Source: Daejeonella rubra
Lineage (GTDB): Bacteria; Bacteroidota; Bacteroidia; Sphingobacteriales; Sphingobacteriaceae
DNA: 64,000 bases
Direction of reading: 5' to 3'
Assembly (NCBI RefSeq): GCF_900103545.1
Contig: NZ_FNHH01000008.1
Span: forward strand, 105,548-169,547
The notes beneath the pieces were generated by a model. That model was given only the letters and a program-made list of their open reading frames with translations, ran no database searches and was not told the origin of the DNA. A program made the position numbers and the translations under genes. The first letter of the stretch is position 1. Each line of letters opens with the position of its first letter. Positions 1-9,002 of this stretch are shown here, piece after piece.

Positions 1-2653
1 CATTGGTGAGGGTTGATAGCGGCGGACTTAAAAGATAGCAAAAGGCTTTTTTATTGGAACGTCCTACACGGCCGCGCATCTGATGCAGATCACTCAAGCC
101 AAACATATGTGCATGGTTGATCAGAATGGTATTTGCATTAGCGATGTCAAGTCCGGCTTCAATGATGGTTGTGGCAACCAGCACATCGTATTCACCGCCA
201 ACAAATTTAAGCATCACGTCTTCCAGGGCATCACCTTCCAGCTGCCCATGGGCAATTCCGATCCTTGCCTTTGGCACCAGAGTATTGATAAGTCCGCCAA
301 GCTGCATCAGGTCCTGAACCCTGTTATGTATGAAAAAGATCTGTCCGCCACGATCGATCTCGAACTCTACTGCTTCTTTTATCAGCTTTTCATTGAAAAC
401 ATGAAGTTCAGTAACAACTGGTTGCCTGTTAGGCGGAGGAGTGCTGATAATGCTCAGATCCCGGGCTCCCATCAATGAAAAATGAAGAGTACGCGGAATT
501 GGAGTTGCCGTTAATGTTAAGGTATCCACATTTGCTCTGAACTGCTTTAGTTTTTCCTTAACCCCTACACCAAATTTCTGTTCTTCATCAATGATCAGTA
601 AACCCAGATCTTTGAATTTTACATCTTTACTTACAATTCTGTGTGTACCTATAATAATATCGACCTTACCTTGTGCAAGTTTTTCGAGGGTTTCCCTGAT
701 CTGCTTCGCTGATTTAAACCGGTTGATATAATCGATGTTACAAGGAAAATCTTTTAAACGCGAAGTGAAGGTTTTAAAATGCTGTAATGCCAGAATGGTA
801 GTGGGAACCAGAATAGCAACCTGCTTGCTGTCAGTCACGGCTTTAAATGCCGCACGTATAGCGATCTCAGTTTTTCCGAACCCAACATCACCACAAACCA
901 GCCTGTCCATAGGATGAGCTGATTCCATATCCTTTTTGACATCGGCGGTAGCTTTAACCTGGTCGGGAGTATCTTCATAGATGAAAGATGCTTCAAGTTC
1001 GGTCTGCAGGTAGGTATCGGGTAAAAATGCGGTGCCGGTCTGTGACTTTCGGATCGCATAAAGCTTGATCAGATCGCGGGCAATATCTTTAACTTTTTTT
1101 TTAGTGGTTTTCTTCAGCTTCTCCCAGGTATCTGTTCCAAGCTTGTTCATTCTTGGAACCGTTCCTTCTTTTCCCGAATATTTAGAGATGCGGTTCAGAG
1201 AATTTATATTTACATAAAGCAGATCATTATCAGCATAAACCAGACGGATCATTTCCTGTGATCTGCCATTCACGTCAACCTTTTCAAGGCCCGCATATTT
1301 ACCTATTCCATGGTCTATATGTGTGATGAAATCTCCGGGTTTCAGATCACGAAGTTCCTTCAGGGTGATAGCCTGACTTCTGATATAACCTTTCTTTAAT
1401 TTGTATTTATAATATCGGTCGAAGATCTGATGGTCAGTATAGCAGGCTAGCTTTTGGCCATGATCAATAAAACCTTCCCTTAGCGACAGGTGGATCGGTT
1501 TGAATTGAATTCCAGCTTTTAAATCTTCAAAAATGCTGTATAAACGTTCTATCTGTTTGGTTGAATCAGTAAAGATCAGGTTTTCTACACCTGCCTTTTC
1601 ATTCTCTTTGAAGTTATGAATGAGCAGATTAAAATCCTTATTGAAAGATGGCTGCGGTTTTGTATCGAACTGAATGGTTTCGTCTGCCTCGTAAAAAAAC
1701 TGTTTTCCAAATTCAAGCAGATCGAAATCTTTAAGCTGGTCAGCCAGCATTTTTTCATCTGTGAAATTGAATTTCGGATCGATCCACTGAGGATTTTGCT
1801 TCTTATCTTCTGCAGCTAATGCATTCCAGAACTCAACAGCTTTTTTAAAGCCTGTTTTTACAATGTCAAGAGTGAATTCCACATCCTTAAACCAGATGAT
1901 GCTATCCTGATCAATGTATTCAAGCAGGGATATATTGTGATCTGTCAGGAATTTCGACTGAACATTAGGAACAACAGTGATGCTTTTAACCTGTTCAACA
2001 GAAAGCTGATCCTCAATTTCAAAGGTGCGTATGCTTTCAATATAATCAGCAAAGAATTCTATTCTGTAAGGAAGATCATGTGAGAAGGAAAAGATATCTA
2101 CTATGCCTCCACGAACGGAAAACTGTCCCGGTTCATAAACAAAATCTACCCGATCAAAATCATATTCTATCAAAAATTCATTGATGAATTCAATGCTCAG
2201 TTTGTTCCCTACAGAAATTTCAAGCGTGTTTTTTTCGAGTGCCTGCCGATCGATGACCTTTTCTGCTAAGGCCTCCGGATAGGTAACTATTATTTTTCCG
2301 AATTCACTGGCATGATTCAGTTCGTTTAAAACTTCAGCACGCTGCAAAACATTGCTACTGTCGACCTGAGTAAATTCAAATGATTTTCTGAATGATGAAG
2401 GGAAAAACAAAACCTCTTTTTCAAGAAGGCTTTCAAGGTCGCTTAAAAAATACGCTGCTTCTTCACGTTCCGGCAGAACAAAGATCATGTGCCTGTGAAG
2501 TAAAAAGTACGTAGCTATCGCAATGACCGAATCACTTGACCCGATGAGACCTTTTAAATGAACCCGTGTTTTTCTACCTTTATTAAGGGTTTCTGCCAGG
2601 ATGGCAATGCGGGGGTCCGATTTATACTGAATTAAAATATCCCGAATATTCAC
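1..2653 (-). CDS. mfd: Transcription-repair coupling factor Mfd (C-terminus cut by window edge)
   Basis: Mfd removes RNA polymerase stalled at DNA lesions and recruits UvrA for nucleotide excision repair. About 884 codons are present; the last part of the translocase and the C-terminal domain lie beyond position 1. The UvrB-like N-terminal region includes RGGIVDIF near residue 177. The helicase part shows Walker A GDVGFGKTE near residue 591, the DEEQKFGV box near 688, and GLSDLHQMRGRVGRS close to the left edge. I chose the GTG at 2653, giving a protein that begins VNIRDILIQYKSD as in related Mfd proteins; no ATG fits better. A TATATTTG box lies 16 nt upstream. Identification is secure. Confidence 0.96.
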   Translation of the reverse strand, partial: MNIRDILIQYKSDPRIAILAETLNKGRKTRVHLKGLIGSSDSVIAIATYFLLHRHMIFVLPEREEAAYFLSDLESLLEKEVLFFPSSFRKSFEFTQVDSSNVLQRAEVLNELNHASEFGKIIVTYPEALAEKVIDRQALEKNTLEISVGNKLSIEFINEFLIEYDFDRVDFVYEPGQFSVRGGIVDIFSFSHDLPYRIEFFADYIESIRTFEIEDQLSVEQVKSITVVPNVQSKFLTDHNISLLEYIDQDSIIWFKDVEFTLDIVKTGFKKAVEFWNALAAEDKKQNPQWIDPKFNFTDEKMLADQLKDFDLLEFGKQFFYEADETIQFDTKPQPSFNKDFNLLIHNFKENEKAGVENLIFTDSTKQIERLYSIFEDLKAGIQFKPIHLSLREGFIDHGQKLACYTDHQIFDRYYKYKLKKGYIRSQAITLKELRDLKPGDFITHIDHGIGKYAGLEKVDVNGRSQEMIRLVYADNDLLYVNINSLNRISKYSGKEGTVPRMNKLGTDTWEKLKKTTKKKVKDIARDLIKLYAIRKSQTGTAFLPDTYLQTELEASFIYEDTPDQVKATADVKKDMESAHPMDRLVCGDVGFGKTEIAIRAAFKAVTDSKQVAILVPTTILALQHFKTFTSRLKDFPCNIDYINRFKSAKQIRETLEKLAQGKVDIIIGTHRIVSKDVKFKDLGLLIIDEEQKFGVGVKEKLKQFRANVDTLTLTATPIPRTLHFSLMGARDLSIISTPPPNRQPVVTELHVFNEKLIKEAVEFEIDRGGQIFFIHNRVQDLMQLGGLINTLVPKARIGIAHGQLEGDALEDVMLKFVGGEYDVLVATTIIEAGLDIANANTILINHAHMFGLSDLHQMRGRVGRSNKKAFCYLLSPPLSTLTN

Positions 2654-2669
2654 GCCCTGATTTTCGGCT

Positions 2670-2677
2670 CAAATATA
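2670..2677 (-). promoter_or_regulatory. Bacteroidota -7 promoter box for mfd
   Basis: TATATTTG on the minus strand matches the TAnnTTTG consensus and lies 16 nt before the GTG start. No clear -33 TTTG is visible at the expected spacing. Confidence 0.5.
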
Positions 2678-2796
2678 CTATTTAAGCGCTAAATATTTGT
2701 CGCGGAGGTTTATCGTAAAGGAATGGTGTCTGATTTCTTAATGTTAAATCGTATTTTCGGTAAAAGCACAAGAGGATAGTAACATATCCGGAATGC

Positions 2797-3144
2797 ATGG
2801 CTCTTATATTTCAAAAGAATCAGATGCTGAAAAAATTGCCTGTGGAATTAATTGTTTGGTTGGGAGCTTTATTGTTCCTTACATTCACTGAGACCTCTGG
2901 TTCTTCCCATTCTTCTTTATGCCCTCTCGATAATTTGGGCTTCAGCTGGTGTCCCGGATGCGGATTAGGCCGGTCAATAAGATATATGCTTCATGGTGAT
3001 CCTGTACTTTCATTTGGTCAGCATTGGTTTGGGATTCCGGCATTAATGATCCTGATTTACAGGATCATGCAGTTATTAAATAATTTCCTTTTAAATTTAG
3101 ATATAACAAAACAGTTCCAACATGGAAAGAGACCCACTAGTTAA
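2797..3144 (+). CDS. DUF2752 small membrane protein
   Basis: A 115-residue protein with two predicted membrane segments. The segment CPLDNLGFSWCPGCGLGRSI carries the Cys-rich CPGCGxGRS signature of DUF2752 proteins, whose function is unknown. It is followed by a second hydrophobic stretch (GIPALMILIYRIM). The ATG at 2797 is used; an internal ATG at 2824 (MLKKLPVEL) is also plausible. The gene overlaps the next one, a TM2-domain gene, by 23 nt, so the two are probably co-transcribed and translationally coupled. DUF2752 and TM2 genes are often neighbours in Bacteroidota. Confidence 0.85.
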   Translation: MALIFQKNQMLKKLPVELIVWLGALLFLTFTETSGSSHSSLCPLDNLGFSWCPGCGLGRSIRYMLHGDPVLSFGQHWFGIPALMILIYRIMQLLNNFLLNLDITKQFQHGKRPTS

Positions 3145-3499
3145 TTTAAAGGGCATGGGCCCTGATGAATATTCCTATTTAAGGCAGATTTTAACTGGAA
3201 TGGATGAGCGGCAGTCACAGAACTTCGTTGCATTTTATTCAACCCGCCGTAAAGATCCTCAGGAGATCCTTCTTTTCACGCTGCTTGGATTTTTGGGTAT
3301 TGCCGGAATACAACGTTTTATCATAGGTAATATGGGTATGGGCATTCTGTATATTCTGACAGCCGGTTTATGTTTTATCGGGACAATTGTAGATATCATT
3401 AACCATAAAGCTCTTACCTTTGAGTATAACCGTAAGGCTGCAAATGAAAGTGCCCAGCTTGTTAAAATGATGTTTTATCCACCGGAGAATCCTATTTAA
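3122..3499 (+). CDS. TM2 domain-containing membrane protein
   Basis: 125 residues. A soluble N-terminal part of about 55 residues is followed by a TM2 domain: two membrane helices (ILLFTLLGFLGIAGIQRF and ILYILTAGLCFIGTIVDII) joined by a short turn containing FIIGNMGMG. TM2 proteins are small membrane proteins of unclear role. The gene starts inside the 3' end of the DUF2752 gene and ends 3 nt before the next ATG, which indicates a tight three-gene operon. Confidence 0.88.
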   Translation: MERDPLVNLKGMGPDEYSYLRQILTGMDERQSQNFVAFYSTRRKDPQEILLFTLLGFLGIAGIQRFIIGNMGMGILYILTAGLCFIGTIVDIINHKALTFEYNRKAANESAQLVKMMFYPPENPI

Positions 3500-3502
3500 T
3501 TA

Positions 3503-3730
3503 ATGAATAGCGGGACGGGAAAGATTTTTATACTGGCTGGATTACTGATATTTTTTATTGGTATACTGATCTATTTTTTCCACGATAAATTAAACTGGGT
3601 AGGAAACCTACCTGGCGATCTCAGGATAGAGCGGCCGGGTTTCAGGCTTTATATACCTTTTACCACAATGATCCTGTTCAGCATTCTTATTAGTCTGATC
3701 ATCCGGATTTGGAGCTGGTTAAACTTATAG
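3503..3730 (+). CDS. DUF2905 small membrane protein
   Basis: 75 residues with two hydrophobic helices flanking the segment LNWVGNLPGDLRIERPG, which is the conserved DUF2905 signature (GxLPGDI/LxxxRxG). Function is unknown. It begins 3 nt after the TM2 gene, so it is the last member of the small membrane-protein operon. The nif3-like gene follows after 13 nt but has its own promoter-like box. Confidence 0.85.
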   Translation: MNSGTGKIFILAGLLIFFIGILIYFFHDKLNWVGNLPGDLRIERPGFRLYIPFTTMILFSILISLIIRIWSWLNL

Positions 3731-3732
3731 GG

Positions 3733-3740
3733 TATCTTTG
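3733..3740 (+). promoter_or_regulatory. TAnnTTTG box immediately before the Nif3-family start
   Basis: TATCTTTG ends only 3 nt before the ATG at 3744. If it is functional, the transcript would be nearly or fully leaderless. Confidence 0.4.
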
Positions 3741-3743
3741 TAT

Positions 3744-4841
3744 ATGAAATTAAGAGAACTAACTTCTTTTCTTGAAGAGATCGCACCACTGTCTTATCAG
3801 GAAGACTATGATAATTCAGGGTTGATTGTTGGAAATCAAAACATGGAAGTATCTGGTGCCCTGATCTCTTTGGATTGCACAGAGGCGGTTGTTGATGAAG
3901 CTATTCAGCTGGGTTTCAATCTGATCATTTCTCACCATCCCATTGTTTTCAAGGGCCTTAAAAAGTTTAATGGAAACAGTTATGTGGAGCGCGTAGTGAT
4001 GAAAGCGATCAGGCATGATATTGCCATTTATGCGATCCACACTAACCTGGATCATGTTATGCATGGTGTGAACAGGAAAATATGTGATAAACTGGATATC
4101 CGGAATGGTAGCATATTGAAAGTTAAAGAGGGTATTCTGAAAAAACTGGTTACGTTTTGCCCTATTGCAGATGCAGATAATGTGCGCAGAGCAATTTTTG
4201 AGGCGGGTGCCGGAATGATCGGAAATTATTCAGAATGCAGTTTTAATGTGGAGGGCACTGGTACTTTTAAGGCTGGTGCTGGTTCAGATCCTTATGTTGG
4301 TGAAATCGGTAAGCAGCACCATGAACAGGAAGTCAGGATTGAGGTTATCTATCCGTTAAATATGGAGCGCAGAATCCTTGCTTCGCTGGTTGAGGTGCAC
4401 CCATATGAAGAAGTTGCCTATGATATATATCCTCTAAGTAATGGTTTTCAAGAGGTTGGATCAGGAATGATCGGCAATCTGGAATCGGATTGGGATGAAC
4501 TGGAGTTTTTAAAATTTGTTAAAGAAAGATTAGGCGCGAAGGTCATTCGTCATACAGGATTAAGATCAAAGAAGATCAGGAGAGTGGCGGTTTGCGGTGG
4601 CTCAGGGAGCTTTCTTTTGCAAAATGCAATATATGCCGGGGCTGATATTTTTATTACTGCGGATTTTAAATATCACGAGTTTTTTGATTCGGAGGGAAAA
4701 CTAATTATTGCTGATGTTGGACATTTTGAGAGTGAGCAGTTTACGCAGGAATTATTGTTGGAATTAATTACAGAAAAATTTCGTAACTTTGCCCTCCGTT
4801 TAACATCACAGAACACAAACCCCATAAATTATTTGATTTAA
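3744..4841 (+). CDS. Nif3-like dinuclear metal center hexameric protein
   Basis: 365 residues, in the Nif3/YqfO family (annotated in databases as GTP cyclohydrolase 1 type 2 homolog). The N-terminal half has the metal-binding ISHHPIVFKGLKK and AIHTNLDHVMHGVN. The middle carries the YqfO-type insertion (VEVHPYEEVAYDIYPL), and the C-terminal half has AVCGGSGSF, ITADFKYHEF and IADVGHFESE. The biological role of the family is unresolved. The TTG at 3738 is in frame but belongs to the TATCTTTG promoter box, so I use the ATG at 3744. The stop overlaps the next ATG (TAATG), so it is coupled to the zinc-ribbon gene, a common pairing. Confidence 0.93.
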   Translation: MKLRELTSFLEEIAPLSYQEDYDNSGLIVGNQNMEVSGALISLDCTEAVVDEAIQLGFNLIISHHPIVFKGLKKFNGNSYVERVVMKAIRHDIAIYAIHTNLDHVMHGVNRKICDKLDIRNGSILKVKEGILKKLVTFCPIADADNVRRAIFEAGAGMIGNYSECSFNVEGTGTFKAGAGSDPYVGEIGKQHHEQEVRIEVIYPLNMERRILASLVEVHPYEEVAYDIYPLSNGFQEVGSGMIGNLESDWDELEFLKFVKERLGAKVIRHTGLRSKKIRRVAVCGGSGSFLLQNAIYAGADIFITADFKYHEFFDSEGKLIIADVGHFESEQFTQELLLELITEKFRNFALRLTSQNTNPINYLI

Positions 4842-5590
4842 TGGAACAATCAGTAGAAGATAAATTAAAAGCATTATTCGAACTTCAAACACTTCACACG
4901 CAGATCGACAAGATCCGTCAGACAAGAGGTGAACTTCCAATGGAGGTTGCAGACCTTGAAGATGAAGTTGCAGGTTTAGAGACCCGGATACAGAAAATAA
5001 AAGCAGAGCTTGATGAACTTGAGGATTCGATCGTAACCCGCAAGAACATGATTAAAGAGGCTCTTGCTGCTACAAAGAAGTATGAGACTCAGCTTGCTGA
5101 TGTAAAGAATAACCGTGAATATGATGCGATCTCTAAAGAGATCGAAATTCAGGGTTTAGAGATTCAGGTTTCTGAGAAAAAGATCAAAGAATTTTCATTC
5201 GAGATCCAAAACAAAACTGAGATCTACGAAAAGGCTCTGGCTGTTATTACTGAACGTAAAAAAGACCTTGAGCTAAAGAAAGCTGAATTAGATACGATCA
5301 CTGCTGAAACTGAAAAAGATGAAGTAAGTATCCTGGCAAAAGCCGAAGAAGCTGAAAAACACATTGAAGAACGTCTTTTGATCGCATATCACCGTTTGCG
5401 CAGAAATGCAAAAAATGGTCTTGCAGTAGTTACCATTAAACGTGACTCATGTTCAGGATGTTTTAATCAGATCCCGCCACAAAGACAATTGGATATCCGT
5501 CAGCGTAAACGCATTATTGTTTGCGAGCATTGTGGTAGAATCATTGTTGATGAAGGTTTTGCTGAAGAAGAAGTAGCAGCAGCCGTTTAA
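4841..5590 (+). CDS. C4-type zinc ribbon, coiled-coil protein (DUF164/CT398 type)
   Basis: 249 residues. Residues 10-180 form a long Glu/Lys/Leu-rich coiled coil. The C-terminus has a zinc ribbon with CSGCFNQIPPQ and CEHCGRIIV, four cysteines in two CxxC pairs. This is the architecture of DUF164/CT398-like proteins, which have been linked to secretion or nucleic-acid contacts, but no role is firm. The ATG overlaps the stop of the Nif3-family gene by one base. A strong terminator follows. Confidence 0.92.
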   Translation: MEQSVEDKLKALFELQTLHTQIDKIRQTRGELPMEVADLEDEVAGLETRIQKIKAELDELEDSIVTRKNMIKEALAATKKYETQLADVKNNREYDAISKEIEIQGLEIQVSEKKIKEFSFEIQNKTEIYEKALAVITERKKDLELKKAELDTITAETEKDEVSILAKAEEAEKHIEERLLIAYHRLRRNAKNGLAVVTIKRDSCSGCFNQIPPQRQLDIRQRKRIIVCEHCGRIIVDEGFAEEEVAAAV

Positions 5591-5608
5591 GCATCATTAT
5601 AATATTTT

Positions 5609-5640
5609 AAGCGATCAGGATTCCTGATCGCTTTTTTTTT
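5609..5640 (+). terminator. Rho-independent terminator after the zinc-ribbon gene
   Basis: GCGATCAGG (5611-5619) pairs with CCTGATCGC (5623-5631) around a 3-nt loop and is followed by nine T residues. It ends the operon that began with the small membrane proteins or the Nif3-family gene. Confidence 0.9.
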
Positions 5641-5652
5641 GCCCTAATAGTT

Positions 5653-5660
5653 TAATTTTG
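5653..5660 (+). promoter_or_regulatory. TAnnTTTG box immediately before the TPR-protein start
   Basis: TAATTTTG ends 4 nt before the ATG at 5665. Spacing is the same as at several other genes here and suggests a leaderless transcript. Confidence 0.4.
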
Positions 5661-5664
5661 TCCT

Positions 5665-7146
5665 ATGATAATATCCAGAGCATTTATCATTCTTGTTTTC
5701 CTATGTTTCAGTCAGGTGGCGCAGGCCAATTTTGATTTCAACGCAAATTGTATCAACGCATATCAAAATATCCTTTCATTGAAGCTAAATACGGCGCGAA
5801 TTCTGATCAGTGCTGAAAAAAGAAAGAATCCCTCCAACTCAATCCCTTATCTGCTTGATAACTATGTGGATTATTTCAGTCTGATGACCACTGAAAATAA
5901 GACTGATTTTGAACGATTTAAGGATAGAAAGAGTGAGCGTATCAGCCGAATAGAAAAGGACGACAAAGGCTCACCCTATTATCTTTTTGCATTGGCAGAA
6001 ATAAACCTTCAGTTTGCGTTAAGCCGAAGTCGCGCAAAGGAATATTTCACAGCATCAATAGAAGTCAACAGAGCTTATAGCCAATTACAAGAAAATGCAA
6101 AAAAATTCCCCGAATTTCTTCCAAATCAAAAAAATCTTGGAATGATCAATGCTGTTTTGGGCTCAATTCCCGATGGTATGAGAAAGGCTTTGTCTGCATT
6201 CGGAATTCGTGGAGATACCAAAACAGGGATCAGGATGATGGAAAGCCTTATTGAAAAACTGCCAGGTTCATCCTATGCTCATTTTTACGATGAGACTGTT
6301 TTTTACTATTCTATTATTCAAACGGATATTGTACCTGATCCTGCAAACTATAGTAAGATCATGAAGAATACGGAGGATATGGATCGCGAAAGCTTATTGA
6401 GGACCTATATCAGGGCATATGCAGGAGTTAAGATGGGTAATACAAGAAATTCATTGGTGGAACTGAATAAAAAGCCATCCGGACCGGTTTATCCGTCATA
6501 TCCTTATCTTGACTATTTGAGTGGGATAGCAAAAATGCAGAACCTTGATCCGACCGCGGCGCTTAGTTTTAATACTTATCTAAAAGGCTATAAGGGAGTA
6601 AATCTGATCAAGGATACTTATTTGCAGCTGGCATGGCTGGAATTGATCAGGGGTAATGCGAAAGCGTATCAATATTATGTTGAAGAAGTAAAGCAAAAAG
6701 GCTATGAATTTAGTGGAAGAGATAAACAGGCAATGAGGGAAGTAAACTACGGCATTCCAGATATTGGTTTGCTTAAAGCCAGATTGTTGTCTGATGGCGG
6801 GAATTATGAAAGGGCTATGTCTCAGTTATCAGGTAAAACAACTAATGATTTCAAAAATCTAATGTATAAGATCGAGTTTAATTACCGGATGGGACGTATA
6901 TATGATCTGACTTCTAAAAATGAGTTGGCATTGAAATATTATCAGAAAGCAATTGATCTTGGTAAAAATGAACCTTATTACTTTGCCTCCAATTCGGCTC
7001 TCAGAAGTGGAATGATATATGAAATGAATAAGAATAAAATTCGCGCAAAGCAGTTCTATAATGTTGCAATAAACATGAAGGATCATGATTATGAAAACAG
7101 TATTGAGAATAGGGCGAAAGAAGGATTAAAGCGTGTGGGGGATTAA
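5665..7146 (+). CDS. Secreted tetratricopeptide-repeat protein
   Basis: 493 residues. A signal peptide (MIISRAFIILVFLCFSQVAQA) is followed by an all-helical protein. TPR-like pairs are clearest near the C-terminus (YRMGRIYDLTSKNELALKYY, then SALRSGMIYEMNKNKIRAKQ). The central part (LSALG-type helices around residues 150-330) resembles Bacteroidota TPR proteins of unknown function. It probably faces the periplasm and may scaffold protein contacts, but there is no specific evidence for a partner. The gene stands alone between a terminator upstream and a convergent FabH-like gene 46 bp downstream. Confidence 0.85.
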   Translation: MIISRAFIILVFLCFSQVAQANFDFNANCINAYQNILSLKLNTARILISAEKRKNPSNSIPYLLDNYVDYFSLMTTENKTDFERFKDRKSERISRIEKDDKGSPYYLFALAEINLQFALSRSRAKEYFTASIEVNRAYSQLQENAKKFPEFLPNQKNLGMINAVLGSIPDGMRKALSAFGIRGDTKTGIRMMESLIEKLPGSSYAHFYDETVFYYSIIQTDIVPDPANYSKIMKNTEDMDRESLLRTYIRAYAGVKMGNTRNSLVELNKKPSGPVYPSYPYLDYLSGIAKMQNLDPTAALSFNTYLKGYKGVNLIKDTYLQLAWLELIRGNAKAYQYYVEEVKQKGYEFSGRDKQAMREVNYGIPDIGLLKARLLSDGGNYERAMSQLSGKTTNDFKNLMYKIEFNYRMGRIYDLTSKNELALKYYQKAIDLGKNEPYYFASNSALRSGMIYEMNKNKIRAKQFYNVAINMKDHDYENSIENRAKEGLKRVGD

Positions 7147-7192
7147 GCTAAAGGCTTTAAGAGCCTAAAGTTTAAAGCGAAAAAAACTTTGC

Positions 7193-8269
7193 TTAAAAAC
7201 GATAAACCATTGAGTTTATGTTCATCCCCGAACCTACCGATGTAAATACAACAGTATCTCCTTTGTTGATCTGATGCCCATCTAGTTTGTTTTTTAAGAT
7301 CATATCCAATAATGTCGGGACGGTTGCTACCGAGCTATTGCCGAAATTTGCAATGGTCATTGGCATCACATCCATAGGTGCATCCGTAATTCCATTCATT
7401 TTGAACAGCCTTTTAAGAATAGCCTCGTCCATTTTTCCGTTTGCCTGATGAACCAATACTTTTTTGACATCCCGCACATCTGTACCCGATTTGTCAAGAG
7501 TTTGCTGAATAACCAGAGGGACATTCTTTAAGGCATATTCATAAATTTTCCGACCATCCATTTTGATGAATTGGTCATCTGTTATAAGATCAGGGTTGCT
7601 TGAGCCACCTGAATACAGATAATAGGCCTCAGCTGAGGTATGAGTTTGTGTTTTATGTGCTAATATCCCTTCATTGTCTGTAATTTTTCCTTCCAGGATG
7701 GTTGCACCTGAACCGTCGGCATAGATCATACTGTCTCTGTCATGAGGGTCAGTAACCCTGGATAAGGTTTCTGTACCAATAATTAATACGCGCTTAGCAT
7801 CACCAGATCGGATATAATAATCAGCTTGTATCATTCCCTGCAGCCATCCGGGACAACCGAAGGGAAGATCGTAGGCCACACAATCAGGGTTTTTTATTCC
7901 CAGTTTATGCTTGATCCTTGATCCAAGGGTTGGCAATACATCCACCCGGGTACTTCCAGGTGCTATGTCACCAAAGTTGTGTGCAACAATGATATAATCT
8001 AATGTTTCCGGATCAATTCCTGAACTTTCAATGGCATTTAAGGCGGCAAAATAGCCCAGATCAGAAGCCATATGCTCTTTATTTGCATAACGGCGCTCCT
8101 CGATTTCTGTGATGTCCTGAAATTTCTGGATCACCTCAGAATTCTCACGTAAAATGGGTTCTCCATTTTTTTCGTAAAAACGATGTTCTAAAAAGTCATT
8201 GTTTGAAATGATATTAACAGGTACAAAACTACCCGTCCCAACGATTATAGACTTGATTCTAGTGCTCAT
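7193..8269 (-). CDS. 3-oxoacyl-ACP synthase III family protein (FabH-like)
   Basis: 358 residues with the thiolase fold. The expected Cys-His-Asn triad is present: Cys in PFGCPGWLQGM, His in VLVHQANGKMDEAI, Asn in IANFGNSSVATVP. FabH enzymes condense acyl-CoA with malonyl-ACP to start fatty-acid chains. This gene is not next to plsX or rpmF, where housekeeping fabH usually sits, so it may be a paralog with another acyl substrate. I therefore leave the symbol blank. Convergent with the TPR gene and divergent from the small gene at 8549. Confidence 0.9.
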   Translation of the reverse strand: MSTRIKSIIVGTGSFVPVNIISNNDFLEHRFYEKNGEPILRENSEVIQKFQDITEIEERRYANKEHMASDLGYFAALNAIESSGIDPETLDYIIVAHNFGDIAPGSTRVDVLPTLGSRIKHKLGIKNPDCVAYDLPFGCPGWLQGMIQADYYIRSGDAKRVLIIGTETLSRVTDPHDRDSMIYADGSGATILEGKITDNEGILAHKTQTHTSAEAYYLYSGGSSNPDLITDDQFIKMDGRKIYEYALKNVPLVIQQTLDKSGTDVRDVKKVLVHQANGKMDEAILKRLFKMNGITDAPMDVMPMTIANFGNSSVATVPTLLDMILKNKLDGHQINKGDTVVFTSVGSGMNINSMVYRF

Positions 8270-8428
8270 TAAAAGAAATTATACTGAATACTATATTGGT
8301 TTATTGTATTAAAGGTACATATTCTTTTTAAATTAAAATATTGCATCTCTAAATAATTCAGGACTGTTCTTTATAATTAAATTAAAATTGATCTCATAAA
8401 AGGGATTATTTTTTTAATTATAACAAAA

Positions 8429-8448
8429 ATACTTAATTTTTTAAGTAT
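8429..8448. repeat. AT-rich palindrome in divergent promoter region
   Basis: ATACTTAA and TTAAGTAT are perfect 8-bp arms around TTTT. It lies in the AT-rich 279-bp gap between two divergent genes and could be an operator or a cruciform; no regulator is identified. Confidence 0.4.
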
Positions 8449-8499
8449 CAAAATTACAAGACCTAATTCATAATTATGTATGTTTGATATCCTATATCC

Positions 8500-8507
8500 T
8501 ATCTTTG
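8500..8507 (+). promoter_or_regulatory. TAnnTTTG promoter box for the 8549 gene
   Basis: TATCTTTG lies 41 nt before the ATG at 8549. A TTTG at 8483-8486 is too close to be a canonical -33 element. Confidence 0.45.
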
Positions 8508-8548
8508 AAGAACATCTTGAAATTTTTAATTCGGCAAAATTATTATAA

Positions 8549-8911
8549 ATGAAAGATTTAAATCGTGATTCTGATACATTAGTCCTTCAGGAAGAGTTAG
8601 TGTATTCCAGTACTATTGTTGATAATGTTCAGGCTTTCGCTGCGTCAGAAAAACAAATAATTGGTAATTTAAACCTATCTGTTGTCCATTCTGAAAGCGG
8701 ACGTCCTGTAAGCAATGCATTGATTAGTATTGATAGTGTTGGAAAAACAGCAGTATGTGGTCCTTGTGGAAAGGTTAGTTTAAATGGACTCCCCCCTGGA
8801 AAATTTCTTTTGGATATAATTTCCCCGGGTTTCATTGCACAGAGTATATCAATAAGTATACACGTTAATGGCTCCTATGACCTTAAGGTTAAAATGATCA
8901 GTAACATCTGA
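8549..8911 (+). CDS. Small carboxypeptidase-regulatory-like domain protein without signal peptide
   Basis: 120 residues. Residues 45-118 form a beta-sandwich carboxypeptidase-regulatory-like domain (SGRPVSNALISID, then LNGLPPGKFLLDIISPGF). In Bacteroidota this fold is normally an N-terminal module of exported surface proteins. Here there is no signal peptide: the protein starts MKDLNRDSDTLVLQEELVYS. A CGPCG motif interrupts the strand that usually reads TxxxGxF. The protein may be cytoplasmic, non-classically exported, or a fragment of a longer ancestor. The real ATG, promoter box and codon pattern argue for a real gene. Function unknown. Confidence 0.7.
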   Translation: MKDLNRDSDTLVLQEELVYSSTIVDNVQAFAASEKQIIGNLNLSVVHSESGRPVSNALISIDSVGKTAVCGPCGKVSLNGLPPGKFLLDIISPGFIAQSISISIHVNGSYDLKVKMISNI

Positions 8912-9002
8912 TCCGAAAAACCTGAAAATCCGGTTTTGCTTATAAATTCAGTCGATTCGAAATAGTTGGGAGATATCAGAATTGAGATTTATTGTTTATT
9001 TA

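Noticed and set aside
83..478. ORF of 131 codons on the plus strand inside mfd
   Set aside because: It is antisense to clear Mfd helicase motifs; a shadow frame.
7147..7192. Terminator between the TPR gene and the FabH-like gene
   Set aside because: AGGCT/AGCCT is only a 5-bp stem without a clear T-tract; too weak to call.
7193..8269. Naming the synthase fabH
   Set aside because: The triad is present but the gene lacks the plsX/rpmF context, so it may be a paralog.
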